From NCBI RefSeq assembly GCF_011881725.1, contig NZ_JAATUR010000014.1, forward strand, positions 1 to 64,000: 64,000 bases of DNA, given 5' to 3'. The notes beneath the pieces were generated by a model. That model was not told the DNA's origin. It made no database searches and saw only the letters and a program-made list of their open reading frames with translations. Source of the stretch: Escherichia coli (lineage in GTDB: Bacteria; Pseudomonadota; Gammaproteobacteria; Enterobacterales; Enterobacteriaceae). Shown here in pieces: positions 40,606 through 49,820 of the stretch. How positions within the stretch are numbered: the stretch's first letter is position 1; each line of letters opens with the position of its first letter. The position numbers and the translations under genes are program-made.

Positions 40606-40692
40606 GCTGAAAAACATAACCCATAAAATGCTAGCTGTACCAGGAACCACCTCCTTAGCCTGTGTAATCTCCCTTACACAGGCTTATTTTTT
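40606..40692 (+). ncRNA. cyaR: Small RNA CyaR (RyeE)
   Basis: The 87-nt RNA starts at GCTGAAAAACATAACCC and ends in a strong terminator, GCCTGTGTAATCTCCCTTACACAGGC followed by TTATTTTTT. It is the Hfq-dependent CyaR, activated by CRP-cAMP, which represses ompX, luxS, nadE and yqaE through its ACCUCC-type seed in CAGGAACCACCTCC. Upstream, TATCAT at 40593-40598 fits the -10, and GATCACAT near 40564 resembles a CRP half site. Its place after trhP (yegQ) matches K-12. Confidence 0.96.
40666..40692. other. P2-type phage attachment core (locI-like) in the cyaR terminator
   Basis: The 27 bases covering the right part of the CyaR terminator, read on the minus strand (AAAAAATAAGCCTGTGTAAG and on), match the P2 attachment core that I recall, with one difference (T in place of C at position 13). 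In K-12 a P2-like remnant (ogrK) lies just beyond. Here no phage gene follows and I see no second copy of the core, so the site appears empty. Confidence 0.65.
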
Positions 40693-41086
40693 ATACGTAA
40701 CCAATTGAATTAAAAGATTTGTTTCTGGTTACGCCCTTGCGTTGCACTCAAGCCTGCAAAGCGCTTCCTCAACATCTTTCGCCCACTTAATGGGATGTTT
40801 TTAATACATTTGCATGACCAATATGAAATCGCACAGGTTCTGGCTACGCACGACCAAACGAGTATGTTTGGTATCAACAAAAAGATGAACCTAATGTTTT
40901 TACATTTTTTTTGCACATCATTTTATGGTGAGTTAGAAAATCACTTTTTATTTTGACGATAAAAGAGTGTGCAAAATAAAATATTTATCCGTTTATTTAT
41001 CATTATTACTCCCGCTCAAGAATGGTCGTAAAGATCATCCCGTCAGAGATAAAATGAAAGTATGAATAGCCGCCTGGAATTCACGT
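40693..41086. other. Intergenic region after CyaR, no gene recognised
   Basis: A 394-base AT-rich stretch between CyaR and the end of yegR. K-12 carries the P2 remnant ogrK in this interval, but no Ogr-like zinc finger frame is visible here. Short frames exist on both strands (for example on the plus strand LNIFRPLNGMFLIHLHDQYE near 40758) without ribosome sites. It may be a scar of a lost prophage end or non-coding sequence. Confidence 0.45.
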
Positions 41087-41404
41087 TCACTCTCCACATT
41101 TGAATGTCAGACGAGCGACGCCATGTAATCCTGCGCCTTCCGTCTTCAAGTCAACTATCTGCATTTTTTTGCCCTGAGTAACACAGAAGTGAGTTGCATC
41201 ATTTTTTACAATCTTTTCTGCACCAGATATTCTACCTCTGGCTAAAGAGGCTTCAGCTTCGGTATAGTACTGATTGTCAAGTTTGCGCTGTATATTGCTT
41301 TTATAAGCAAGACCAAATTTACCGATACTTGTCTCATCAGTATGCACAGCACAACCAGACATAAGAAAAACACTAATTATTGATACAACAGCTACTTTTT
41401 TCAT
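41087..41404 (-). CDS. yegR: Small lipoprotein YegR
   Basis: A 105-residue predicted lipoprotein. MKKVAVVSIISVFLMSGC is a signal peptide ending in a lipobox with the acylated Cys at residue 18. The mature part contains KFGLAYKSNIQRKLDNQYYTEAEASLARGRISGAEK and a Cys pair in THFCVTQG and LTFKCG that may be disulphide-bonded. The function is unknown; proteins of this type occur near phage-derived genes, and in K-12 yegR lies next to the P2 remnant. I chose the start that gives a normal signal peptide; a frame start at 41431 adds a non-signal extension. Confidence 0.88.
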   Translation of the reverse strand: MKKVAVVSIISVFLMSGCAVHTDETSIGKFGLAYKSNIQRKLDNQYYTEAEASLARGRISGAEKIVKNDATHFCVTQGKKMQIVDLKTEGAGLHGVARLTFKCGE

Positions 41405-41797
41405 CTCGCATTCATCCCCATTAAAAATCAACTAAACCACATATAATTAAATACAATACCGACATACTCGTTATAATTGAATACGATTACAGGATTTGTT
41501 CTGTACACTCTTTCCTACGTTTGTAGGAAATACAGGGGTGGAGTTCTATCCCAGGTAGATATTGCAATTTTTTTAGAAATATATTGCATGTATCTATACC
41601 GTTGAATTCGAGGTATTTGCTCATTTTTTGATATTTATTCATGTTCACTACCCTGTTGTTAGTTTGTTCAGAACTGTCCCCCCTGAATCTCTCTTATGCA
41701 GACTGACGGTTTATCCCACAACTTTCGTCCTGTTCTGACTCCGACTTTTTTTTTCTGCTCTACACTATCTACAGACCAATCATAAAGGCATACGATC
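41405..41797. other. AT-rich divergent region yegR-yegS with a 20-bp palindrome
   Basis: The 393-base gap holds the promoters of yegR (minus) and yegS (plus). It contains a perfect inverted repeat at 41511-41530, TTTCCTACGTTTGTAGGAAA (8-bp arms, 4-base centre), which looks like an operator or a small cruciform. No gene is visible in the rest. Confidence 0.5.
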
Positions 41798-42697
41798 ATG
41801 GCCGATTTCCCCGCCAGCTTACTGATTCTTAACGGCAAAAATACTGACAATGAAACATTGCGCGAAGCGATTATGCTGTTGCGTGAGGAAGGAATGACGA
41901 TCCATGTCCGGGTCACCTGGGAGAAAGGTGATGCCGCGCGTTTTGTGACTGAAGCACGCCAACTTGGCGTCGCGACGGTGATAGCAGGTGGTGGCGATGG
42001 CACCATTAATGAAGTCTCCACGGCGTTAATTCAGTGTGAAGGTGATGATATTCCTGCTTTGGGGATTTTGCCGCTAGGCACAGCGAATGATTTCGCCACC
42101 AGCGTGGGGATCCCTGAGGCTCTGGATAAAGCGCTTAAACTGGCTATTGTCGGTAACGCTATTGCGATTGATATGGCGCAGGTTAACAGACAAACCTGTT
42201 TTATCAATATGGCCACCGGTGGGTTTGGTACGCGCATCACCACCGAAACACCGGAGAAATTAAAAGCCGCACTAGGGGGCGTCTCTTACATCATTCACGG
42301 ATTAATGCGCATGGACACGTTACAACCAGACAGTTGTGAGATCCGCGGTGAAAATTTTCACTGGCAAGGTGACGCCCTGGTTATTGGCATTGGCAACGGT
42401 CGTCAGGCCGGTGGCGGACAGCAGTTGTGCCCAAATGCGCTGATTAATGATGGCTTGTTGCAGCTGCGTATTTTCACCGGAGATGAAATTCTGCCAGCTC
42501 TCGTATCAACATTAAAATCTGACGAAGATAACCCGAATATTATTGAAGGCGCTTCGGCGTGGTTCGATATACAAGCACCACACGAAATCACCTTTAATCT
42601 TGATGGCGAACCGTTGAGTGGACAAAACTTTCATATTGAAATACTTCCGGCGGCGTTGCGTTGCCGTCTGCCACCAGATTGCCCATTATTGCGATAA
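41798..42697 (+). CDS. yegS: Lipid kinase YegS
   Basis: A 299-residue member of the diacylglycerol kinase-like family; purified E. coli YegS phosphorylates phosphatidylglycerol in vitro. The nucleotide-binding loop [14 protein letters not shown] is near residue 65, and [12 protein letters not shown] follows. The C-terminal beta-sandwich includes [18 protein letters not shown] and FNLDGEPL. It is probably a soluble protein that binds the membrane. In K-12 the gat operon lies downstream; here only a REP element separates yegS from fbaB. Confidence 0.95.
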   Translation: MADFPASLLILNGKNTDNETLREAIMLLREEGMTIHVRVTWEKGDAARFVTEARQLGVATVIAGGGDGTINEVSTALIQCEGDDIPALGILPLGTANDFATSVGIPEALDKALKLAIVGNAIAIDMAQVNRQTCFINMATGGFGTRITTETPEKLKAALGGVSYIIHGLMRMDTLQPDSCEIRGENFHWQGDALVIGIGNGRQAGGGQQLCPNALINDGLLQLRIFTGDEILPALVSTLKSDEDNPNIIEGASAWFDIQAPHEITFNLDGEPLSGQNFHIEILPAALRCRLPPDCPLLR

Positions 42698-42758
42698 TCA
42701 CAAATTAATTCTCTACTGAATCAAACTGAATATACATTTGGGGTGCAGTTCAGTGAAT

Positions 42759-42805
42759 GCCTTATCCGGCCTGCGGGAGTATCATTGTTTGCAGGCCGGA
42801 TAAGC
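42759..42805. repeat. REP/BIME pair between yegS and fbaB
   Basis: GCCTTATCCGGCCTGC and GCAGGCCGGATAAGC are inverted REP units facing each other across 16 bases. They occupy the gap between the convergent yegS and fbaB, exactly where K-12 has gatR-gatDCBAZY. Confidence 0.85.
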
Positions 42806-42813
42806 TAAGCGTA

Positions 42814-43866
42814 TCAGGCGATAGTAATTTTGCTATCGAGATAAACATCCTGCACAGCGTTAATCAGTTTCACGCCGTCAGCCATCGATTTCTTGAATGC
42901 TTTACGTCCGAGAATCAGCCCCATTCCGCCTGCGCGTTTATTAATTACCGCAGTACGCACCGCATCACTAAGGTCAGTTTCACCGCCAGCAGCACCACCG
43001 GAGTTAATCAGCCCTGCGCGGCCCATATAACAGTTGGCTAACTGGTATCGCACCAGATCAATAGGGTTTTCGCTGGTCAACTTGCTGTACACGCGATCGT
43101 CGGTGTAACCGTAATTAATCGCTTTATAGCCGCCGTTATTTTCCGCCATTTTTTGTTTAACGATATCCGCACCAATGGTCGCTGCCAGATGGTTCGCCTG
43201 ACCGGTCAGGTCGGCGGAAACATGGTAATCGACGCCATCTTTCTTAAACGCAGAGTTACGCAAATAGGCCCACAGCACTGTCACCATGCCCAGCTCATGC
43301 GCACGTTCAAAGGCCGCAGAAATTTCTTCAATCTGGCGACGTGACTCTTCAGAGCCAAAATAGATGGTTGCGCCAACCGCCACTGCGCCCATGTTGAACG
43401 CCTGCTCTACGCTGGCATACAGCGTTTGATCGTAGGTGTTTGGGTAACTTAGCGTTTCGTTATGGTTGAGTTTGACGAGGAACGGAATACGGTGCGCGTA
43501 ACGCCGCGATACCGATGCCAGCACGCCGTAGGTCGACGCCACACAGTTACAGCCTGCTTCAATCGCCAGTTCCACAATGTTTTTCGGGTCAAAGTAGAGC
43601 GGGTTAGCTGCAAATGAGGCTCCGGCAGAGTGCTCGACGCCCTGGTCAACCGGCAAAATAGAAAGGTATCCTGTGCCAGCCAGACGCCCGGTGTTGTAGA
43701 GCGTCTGCATATTACGTAACACCGCTGGCGGGCGATTATTGTCAATCATCACGCGGTCTACGTAATCATGTCCGGGGAGATAAAGCTGGTCAGAAGGAAT
43801 AGTCATACAACGGTGCTGTAAAAGATTGTCGGCGTCTTTGCCAAGCAACTGCGCAATATCTGTCAT
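42814..43866 (-). CDS. fbaB: Fructose-bisphosphate aldolase class I FbaB
   Basis: A 350-residue Schiff-base aldolase of the DhnA family (archaeal type class I). It cleaves fructose-1,6-bisphosphate and is induced mainly during gluconeogenic growth. Conserved parts are [30 protein letters not shown] with the lysine region, GATIYFGS, and [15 protein letters not shown], which carries the likely Schiff-base Lys. I chose [11 protein letters not shown] at 43866; a frame start at 43971 adds 35 unlikely residues. Divergent from yegT. Confidence 0.96.
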
Positions 43867-44124
43867 TACTATGCTCCCGTAAATTCCGATTGGATATCGG
43901 CTATGGATGGTCCTGGCCCGCCTTTTGCGCGGGCAATCATAATTCTGGTCGTTACGGGCGATTTTTTCCATCTTTTGGATGTTTTTTCAGCGTTTTCTGT
44001 TGGCACGATTCATCAGAAAAAGTGTTAGCGCGGTCAAGATTTCACCGCAAAGGTATTTAAAAGGTATTGTTTAGTGGTATTGTCATTGCGTACCTTACAT
44101 TACCTGTCATGAAGGAATTAAAAG

Positions 44125-45402
44125 ATGAAAACAACAGCAAAGCTGTCGTTCATGATGTTTGTTGAATGGTTTATCTGGGGCGCGTGGTTTGTGCCATTGT
44201 GGTTGTGGTTAAGTAAAAGCGGTTTTAGTGCCGGAGAAATTGGCTGGTCGTATGCCTGTACCGCCATTGCGGCGATCCTGTCGCCGATTCTGGTTGGCTC
44301 CATCACTGACCGCTTTTTCTCGGCGCAGAAAGTACTGGCTGTGTTGATGTTCGCTGGCGCAGTACTGATGTACTTCGCCGCACAACAGACCACTTTTGCA
44401 GGCTTCTTCCCATTACTGCTGGCCTACTCGCTAACCTATATGCCAACCATTGCGCTGACGAACAGTATCGCCTTTGCCAACGTGCCGGATGTGGAGCGTG
44501 ATTTCCCGCGTATTCGTGTACTGGGGACTATCGGCTGGATTGCCTCTGGTCTGGTCTGCGGATTCCTGCCTCAGATGCTGGGATATGACGATATCTCACC
44601 GACCAATATTCCGCTCCTGATTACCGCCGGAAGTTCTGCACTGCTCGGTGCGTTTGCGTTTTTCCTGCCCGACACGCCGCCAAAAAGCACCGGTAAAATG
44701 GACATTAAAGTCATGCTCGGCCTGGATGCGTTGATCCTGCTTCGCGATAAAAACTTCCTCGTCTTTTTCTTCTGTTCATTCCTGTTTGCTATGCCGCTGG
44801 CGTTCTATTACATCTTTGCCAACGGTTATCTGACTGAAGTCGGTATGAAAAACGCCACCGGTTGGATGACGCTCGGGCAGTTCTCTGAAATCTTCTTTAT
44901 GCTGGCATTGCCGTTTTTCACCAAACGCTTTGGTATCAAAAAGGTATTGTTACTTGGTCTGGTCACCGCTGCGATCCGCTATGGCTTCTTTATTTACGGT
45001 AGTGCGGATGAATATTTCACCTACGCACTATTGTTCCTCGGCATTTTGCTGCACGGCGTAAGTTACGATTTTTATTACGTTACCGCCTACATCTATGTCG
45101 ATAAAAAAGCCCCCGTGCATATGCGTACCGCCGCGCAGGGGCTGATCACGCTCTGTTGTCAGGGTTTCGGCAGTTTGCTCGGTTATCGTCTTGGCGGCGT
45201 GATGATGGAAAAGATGTTCGCTTATCAGGAACCGGTAAACGGACTGACTTTCAACTGGGCCGGGATGTGGACTTTCGGCGCAGTGATGATTGCCATTATC
45301 GCCGTGCTATTCATGATTTTTTTCCGCGAATCCGACAACGAAATTACGGCTATTAAGGTCGATGATCGCGATATTGCGTTGACACAAGGGGAAGTTAAAT
45401 GA
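44125..45402 (+). CDS. yegT: Predicted nucleoside transporter YegT (MFS)
   Basis: A 425-residue inner membrane protein with 12 predicted spans, related to the nucleoside:H+ symporters NupG and XapB. The N-terminus KTTAKLSFMMFVEWFIWGAWFVPLWLWL is a NupG-family hallmark, and GTIGWIASGLVCGFLPQM follows. The substrate is unknown. It is the first gene of yegTUV; its stop overlaps the yegU start in ATGA. The combination with a glycohydrolase and a sugar kinase suggests uptake of a nucleoside-like compound. Confidence 0.93.
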   Translation: MKTTAKLSFMMFVEWFIWGAWFVPLWLWLSKSGFSAGEIGWSYACTAIAAILSPILVGSITDRFFSAQKVLAVLMFAGAVLMYFAAQQTTFAGFFPLLLAYSLTYMPTIALTNSIAFANVPDVERDFPRIRVLGTIGWIASGLVCGFLPQMLGYDDISPTNIPLLITAGSSALLGAFAFFLPDTPPKSTGKMDIKVMLGLDALILLRDKNFLVFFFCSFLFAMPLAFYYIFANGYLTEVGMKNATGWMTLGQFSEIFFMLALPFFTKRFGIKKVLLLGLVTAAIRYGFFIYGSADEYFTYALLFLGILLHGVSYDFYYVTAYIYVDKKAPVHMRTAAQGLITLCCQGFGSLLGYRLGGVMMEKMFAYQEPVNGLTFNWAGMWTFGAVMIAIIAVLFMIFFRESDNEITAIKVDDRDIALTQGEVK

Positions 45403-46403
45403 AAACAGAACGTATTCTCGGTGCTCTTTACGGGCAGGCGTTAGGGGACGCGATGGGTATGCCCTCCGAGCTTTGGCCGCGCTCCCGCGTCAAAGCACAC
45501 TTTGGCTGGATTGACCGTTTTTTGCCTGGGCCAAAGGAGAATAACGCAGCCTGTTATTTTAACCGCGGCGAATTTACCGACGACACCTCGATGGCGCTGT
45601 GTCTGGCAGATGCTTTACTGGAACGTGAAGGCGAGATCGATCCGGACCTGATTGGACGTAACATTCTCGACTGGGCGCTACGCTTCGACGCCTTCAACAA
45701 AAACGTGCTTGGCCCAACCTCGAAGATTGCGCTTAACGCCATTCGCGACGGTAAACCCGTTGCTGAACTGGATAATAATGGCGTGACCAACGGCGCGGCG
45801 ATGCGCGTCTCACCATTAGGTTGTTTGCTTCCGGCGCGGGATGTTGATTCCTTTATTGATGATGTGGCGCTGGCGTCCAGCCCGACCCATAAATCCGATC
45901 TGGCGATTGCTGGTGCGGTAGTCATCGCATGGGCCATCTCCCGTGCCATTGACGGAGAAAACTGGTCAGCGATTGTTGATTCACTGCCTTCGATTGCGCG
46001 CCATGCACAACAAAAGCGCATTACTACATTTAGCGCTTCTCTGGCGGCGCGCCTGGAGATTGCGCTGAAAATTGTTCGTAACGCTGACGGCACCGAATCC
46101 GCCAGCGAGCAGCTATATCAGGTGGTTGGTGCAGGCACCAGCACCATTGAGTCCGTTCCGTGCGCCATTGCGCTGGTTGAACTGGCACAAACCGATCCGA
46201 ACCGTTGCGCCATCCTGTGCGCTAATCTTGGCGGCGACACAGACACCATTGGCGCTATGGCGACGGCTATTTGTGGCGCGTTGCATGGCGTTAACGCTAT
46301 CGATCCTGCGTTAAAGGCGGAACTGGATGCGGTAAATCAGCTTGATTTCAACCGCTATGCCACGGCGCTGGCGAAATATCGCCAACTACGGGAGGCGGTA
46401 TGA
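45399..46403 (+). CDS. yegU: ADP-ribosylglycohydrolase family protein YegU
   Basis: A 334-residue protein of the ADP-ribosylglycohydrolase (DraG-like) fold, which hydrolyses N- or O-glycosidic bonds using two divalent metal ions. The N-terminal ILGALYGQALGDAMGMPSELWP and FTDDTSMALCLADALL (metal-binding T-D-D-T), plus the C-terminal LGGDTDTIGAMATAICGALHG (D-T-D metal motif), are intact, so it should be active. Its substrate is unknown. It overlaps yegT and yegV by four bases at each end. It may split a nucleoside-like compound imported by YegT. Confidence 0.93.
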   Translation: MKTERILGALYGQALGDAMGMPSELWPRSRVKAHFGWIDRFLPGPKENNAACYFNRGEFTDDTSMALCLADALLEREGEIDPDLIGRNILDWALRFDAFNKNVLGPTSKIALNAIRDGKPVAELDNNGVTNGAAMRVSPLGCLLPARDVDSFIDDVALASSPTHKSDLAIAGAVVIAWAISRAIDGENWSAIVDSLPSIARHAQQKRITTFSASLAARLEIALKIVRNADGTESASEQLYQVVGAGTSTIESVPCAIALVELAQTDPNRCAILCANLGGDTDTIGAMATAICGALHGVNAIDPALKAELDAVNQLDFNRYATALAKYRQLREAV

Positions 46404-47365
46404 GCGGCGCTCGATTACACACGCTGCTGCCTGAATTAACCACGCGTCAGCCGGTTATGGTGATTGGTGCGGCGGTCATTGATGTGATTGCCGACGCTTA
46501 CGCCCTGCCCTGGCGTGGATGTGATATCGAACTGAAACAACAGAGCGTTAACGTTGGCGGCTGCGCACTGAATATTGCCGTGGCGTTAAAGCGCCTCGGT
46601 ATCGAAGCGAGTAATGCCCTGCCGCTTGGTCAGGGGGTATGGGCAGAGATTATTCGTAACCGGATGGCAAAAGAGGGATTAATCAGCCTGATCGATAACG
46701 CCGAAGGTGATAACGGCTGGTGTCTGGCGCTGGTTGAGCCGGATGGCGAACGCACTTTTATGTCATTCAGCGGTGTGGAAAATCAATGGAATCGCCAGTG
46801 GCTAGCGCAATTAACCGTTGCACCTGGTAGCCTGCTCTATTTTTCCGGTTATCAACTGGCCTCGCCCTGCGGCGAATTGTTAGTGGAATGGCTGGAGGGA
46901 CTGCAAGACGTGACGCCGTTTATCGATTTTGGCCCACGAATTGGCGATATTCCGGATGCATTACTTGTGCGCATCATGGCCTGTCGACCTTTAGTGTCGC
47001 TCAATCGCCAGGAGGCTGAAATTGCCGCCGAACGTTTTGCTTTATCCGCCGATATAACGACGCTTGGCAAACAATGGCAGGAGAAATTTGCCGCACCGCT
47101 GATCGTTCGGCTGGATAAAGAAGGTGCCTGGTATTTCAGCAACAACGCTTCAGGCTGCGTTCCGGCATTTCCAACGCAAGTTGTAGACACAATTGGCGCT
47201 GGCGACAGTCATGCTGGTGGCGTACTTGCCGGACTGGCCTCTGGTCTGTCACTGGCAGATGCCGTATTGCTGGGCAATGCTGTGGCGTCGTGGGTTGTCG
47301 GGCATCGCGGCGGTGATTGTGCGCCAGAGCGTGAGGAACTACTCCTCGCACACGAAAACGTATAG
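46400..47365 (+). CDS. yegV: PfkB family sugar/nucleoside kinase YegV
   Basis: A 321-residue ribokinase-like kinase. It has the N-terminal PfkB region QQSVNVGGCALNIAVALKRLG and the C-terminal signature DTIGAGDSHAGGVLAGL with the catalytic Asp in GAGD. The likely substrate is a sugar or nucleoside released in the yegTUV pathway. It is the last gene of the operon; its 3' end overlaps the convergent yegW by 27 bases. Confidence 0.93.
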   Translation: MSGARLHTLLPELTTRQPVMVIGAAVIDVIADAYALPWRGCDIELKQQSVNVGGCALNIAVALKRLGIEASNALPLGQGVWAEIIRNRMAKEGLISLIDNAEGDNGWCLALVEPDGERTFMSFSGVENQWNRQWLAQLTVAPGSLLYFSGYQLASPCGELLVEWLEGLQDVTPFIDFGPRIGDIPDALLVRIMACRPLVSLNRQEAEIAAERFALSADITTLGKQWQEKFAAPLIVRLDKEGAWYFSNNASGCVPAFPTQVVDTIGAGDSHAGGVLAGLASGLSLADAVLLGNAVASWVVGHRGGDCAPEREELLLAHENV

Positions 47366-48085
47366 ATCGCTACGACAGTGGCTGATGCTGTACTCAATAG
47401 GCCGTTGCTGTTGGTCAAGCGCAACTTGCTTGATCACCAGCACCGGTATTTTGCTATCTAACTGAATATGGGACTGAAACTCAGCGTCCGGCATCCGGGC
47501 ACTAACGCGGGAACGGGTACGCTGGGGAAAGATATGCTGACTACGGAAATAGTCATAGAGAGAAATTCCGATAGCATCAACATCATGAATTAAATGCGCC
47601 GGAACCCACGATTCCTCAATCGAAACGGCTTCTTCATCGACATAACGAATACGCTTGAGCAAAAAGACATCACTTCCCGCTTCGATCGCCAGTTGCTGCG
47701 CCACTTCTTCAGGACATTTCACGACACGCTTGTTAACCCACAGCGTGTCAGGCTTTTTACCGCGCAACACCACCTGCTGAGAAAAACCTCGCGCTTCTTT
47801 CAACGAGTATTCGAAGATGTTGTTGATCTGCGTACCGTAGCCACGCGAACGCGTCACCACGCCCTCTTCTTCCAGGGTCTGCATCGCCTTACGAACCGTA
47901 ATGCGCGAAACGCCGGTTAACTGACTTAAGTCGCGCTCGCCGGGCAAAATATTGCCATGCTCCAGCACCCCGCTGCGCACGGCATTTTTTACCGTTTCAG
48001 CAAACTTAATATAAAGCGGCGTGTTATCCGCCGCTAAAATACGTTCGTTCAGTTGGGCAATCAGCTGGGTATGCGCTTGTTCCAT
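47339..48085 (-). CDS. yegW: GntR/HutC-type transcriptional regulator YegW
   Basis: A 248-residue regulator with an N-terminal GntR winged helix (LEHGNILPGERDLSQLTGVSRITVRKAMQTLEEEGVV, residues about 40-75) and a C-terminal UTRA ligand-binding domain (KRIRYVDEEAVSIEESWVPAHL). It is convergent with yegTUV and likely controls that operon in response to its substrate. The N-terminal 30 residues before the winged helix look helical. Confidence 0.92.
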   Translation of the reverse strand: MEQAHTQLIAQLNERILAADNTPLYIKFAETVKNAVRSGVLEHGNILPGERDLSQLTGVSRITVRKAMQTLEEEGVVTRSRGYGTQINNIFEYSLKEARGFSQQVVLRGKKPDTLWVNKRVVKCPEEVAQQLAIEAGSDVFLLKRIRYVDEEAVSIEESWVPAHLIHDVDAIGISLYDYFRSQHIFPQRTRSRVSARMPDAEFQSHIQLDSKIPVLVIKQVALDQQQRPIEYSISHCRSDLYVFVCEE

Positions 48086-48136
48086 GAGTCTTTTTCCAGG
48101 CGATGAGTCTGGTGGGAGTATATCACTGCTGCTTAT

Positions 48137-48955
48137 TTAAGGCGTTTCTTTAATGCCATCAACGAATCCCTGCAACTCCTCCACCGTGCCATTAAACACA
48201 TTAAAATCCACCGGGCCATTAATACCATCCACCTGTCCACGGTCGGAATGCTGCCAGAAACGCCAGGCCATGCCGCCATTGTCCGGGCGCCGTTGATAAT
48301 AATGAGCCACCCACCACGGGTATTCATTGAAATAGCCCGCCAGTTTGCTTTGATAAAACGTCGCACCAGTATAAATAATCGGCTTTCTACCCGTACTTTT
48401 TTCGACCATTTTTAGCCACTGACTTACCCGCTTGCGTAATTCTTTCGCCGATAATTTTCCCCGTTCTTCTACGTCCAGCACCGCAGGGAGATCGCCGGGA
48501 GCAAAATCCACCGTTTGCAAAAATAATCGCGCCTGAACCGGAGCTGCTACCGACGGGGAAAAATAGTGATACGCCCCACGCAGCAAGCCATTTTCGCGAC
48601 TTTGTCGCCAGTTACGTGAGAAATACGGATCCACCAGTTTCTCGCCTTCCGTCGCTTTGATAAAAGCAAACTGTAGGCGGATACCGTTGTCGCGCATTTT
48701 TGCCACACGCTGCCAGTCGATCCGCGCCTGCCAGCGTGAAACATCAATACCGTGAATGGTGTAACTGGCAGGAATGCGAATAGCAAAAGATTTGACCGGG
48801 CGATAACCATAAAAGTGGATGTAGTCTTTAATCTGAATTGCTGTCGAAGAGAAAAAATTCACCGTCTGACGCGGATAAATCGCAACGATGGAAATTAGCC
48901 CCAGAGCGCATATCAACGCGGTGAATTTTTTGCGACTGGCAATTCTTAGCTGCAT
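48137..48955 (-). CDS. yegX: Predicted glycosyl hydrolase/lysozyme YegX (GH25)
   Basis: A 272-residue protein with one N-terminal membrane anchor or uncleaved signal (KKFTALICALGLISIVAIYP) and a GH25 (Chalaropsis-type lysozyme) domain. The domain has IHGIDVSRWQARIDW, FAFIKATEGEKLVDPYF and LPAVLDVEERGKL with the catalytic acidic pair, and ends in WRFWQHSDRGQVDGI. It should cleave peptidoglycan in the periplasm. An in-frame ATG at 48964 adds three residues and is an equally possible start. Confidence 0.9.
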   Translation of the reverse strand: MQLRIASRKKFTALICALGLISIVAIYPRQTVNFFSSTAIQIKDYIHFYGYRPVKSFAIRIPASYTIHGIDVSRWQARIDWQRVAKMRDNGIRLQFAFIKATEGEKLVDPYFSRNWRQSRENGLLRGAYHYFSPSVAAPVQARLFLQTVDFAPGDLPAVLDVEERGKLSAKELRKRVSQWLKMVEKSTGRKPIIYTGATFYQSKLAGYFNEYPWWVAHYYQRRPDNGGMAWRFWQHSDRGQVDGINGPVDFNVFNGTVEELQGFVDGIKETP

Positions 48956-49019
48956 TGGTTTCATCCATGAATTTCAGCGCGAGCACGCTGAAAATGCCAA
49001 AGCAGCTATAGTACGGTGC

Positions 49020-49820
49020 TCACCACCAGGCGTGAAAGTGGTGAACCGGACCAATCCCGTGACCGACTTCCAGCGTGTCGGCTTCGGCTAATGCCGCTGA
49101 AAGCCAGCTTTTTGCCTCCAGTACGGTATCAGCCCAGTTTGTATGGCGCGGGCGTAGCGCGGCCAACGCCGCAGAGAGCGTACAACCGGTGCCGTGGGTG
49201 TTTTTGGTCATAATGCGCGGCGCGGCAAACCGTTGCTCGCCGTCGCGGGTAAACAGCCAGTCCGGGCTTTGTTGATCATCCAGATGACCGCCTTTCATCA
49301 GCACCGCGCCACAGCCCATCGCCAACAGAGCTCGTCCTTGTTCCAGCATTTCCTGTTCGTTACGCGCATGTGATGCGTCGAGCAAGGCAGCAGCTTCGGG
49401 CAAATTTGGTGTTATTAATGAAACCTGCGGCAATAATCGACTACGCAGCGTGGCAACCGCCGAAGGTGAAAGCAGCGGGTCGCCACTTTTTGCCAGCATA
49501 ACAGTGTCGAGTACCACGTTTTGGATCTGGTAACGTTGCAGCCGTTCTGCCACCGCTTCAACGATATCGGTTTCCGCCAGCATACCAATTTTGGTGGTGT
49601 CGATTCGCACATCGCTGAACACTGAATCGAGCTGGGCGGTGACAAAGTCAGGCTCAATGCGATATACAGACTGTACGCCACGGGTGTTTTGCGCCACCAG
49701 CGCGGTGATCACCGAACAACCATAAGCGCCGAGCGCAGAGAAAGTTTTGAGATCGGCCTGAATCCCCGCACCACCGCTCGGATCCGTACCGGCAATCGTC
49801 AGAGCATTAATCCGTTTCAT
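49020..49820 (-). CDS. thiD: HMP/HMP-P kinase ThiD
   Basis: Phosphorylates hydroxymethylpyrimidine and its monophosphate to HMP-PP for thiamine synthesis. The 266-residue ribokinase-like protein has [29 protein letters not shown] at the N-terminus, the anion hole and catalytic region [19 protein letters not shown], and [11 protein letters not shown] in the middle. Its start overlaps the thiM stop (ATGA), so thiMD form one operon under the TPP riboswitch. Confidence 0.97.
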   Translation of the reverse strand: MKRINALTIAGTDPSGGAGIQADLKTFSALGAYGCSVITALVAQNTRGVQSVYRIEPDFVTAQLDSVFSDVRIDTTKIGMLAETDIVEAVAERLQRYQIQNVVLDTVMLAKSGDPLLSPSAVATLRSRLLPQVSLITPNLPEAAALLDASHARNEQEMLEQGRALLAMGCGAVLMKGGHLDDQQSPDWLFTRDGEQRFAAPRIMTKNTHGTGCTLSAALAALRPRHTNWADTVLEAKSWLSAALAEADTLEVGHGIGPVHHFHAWW

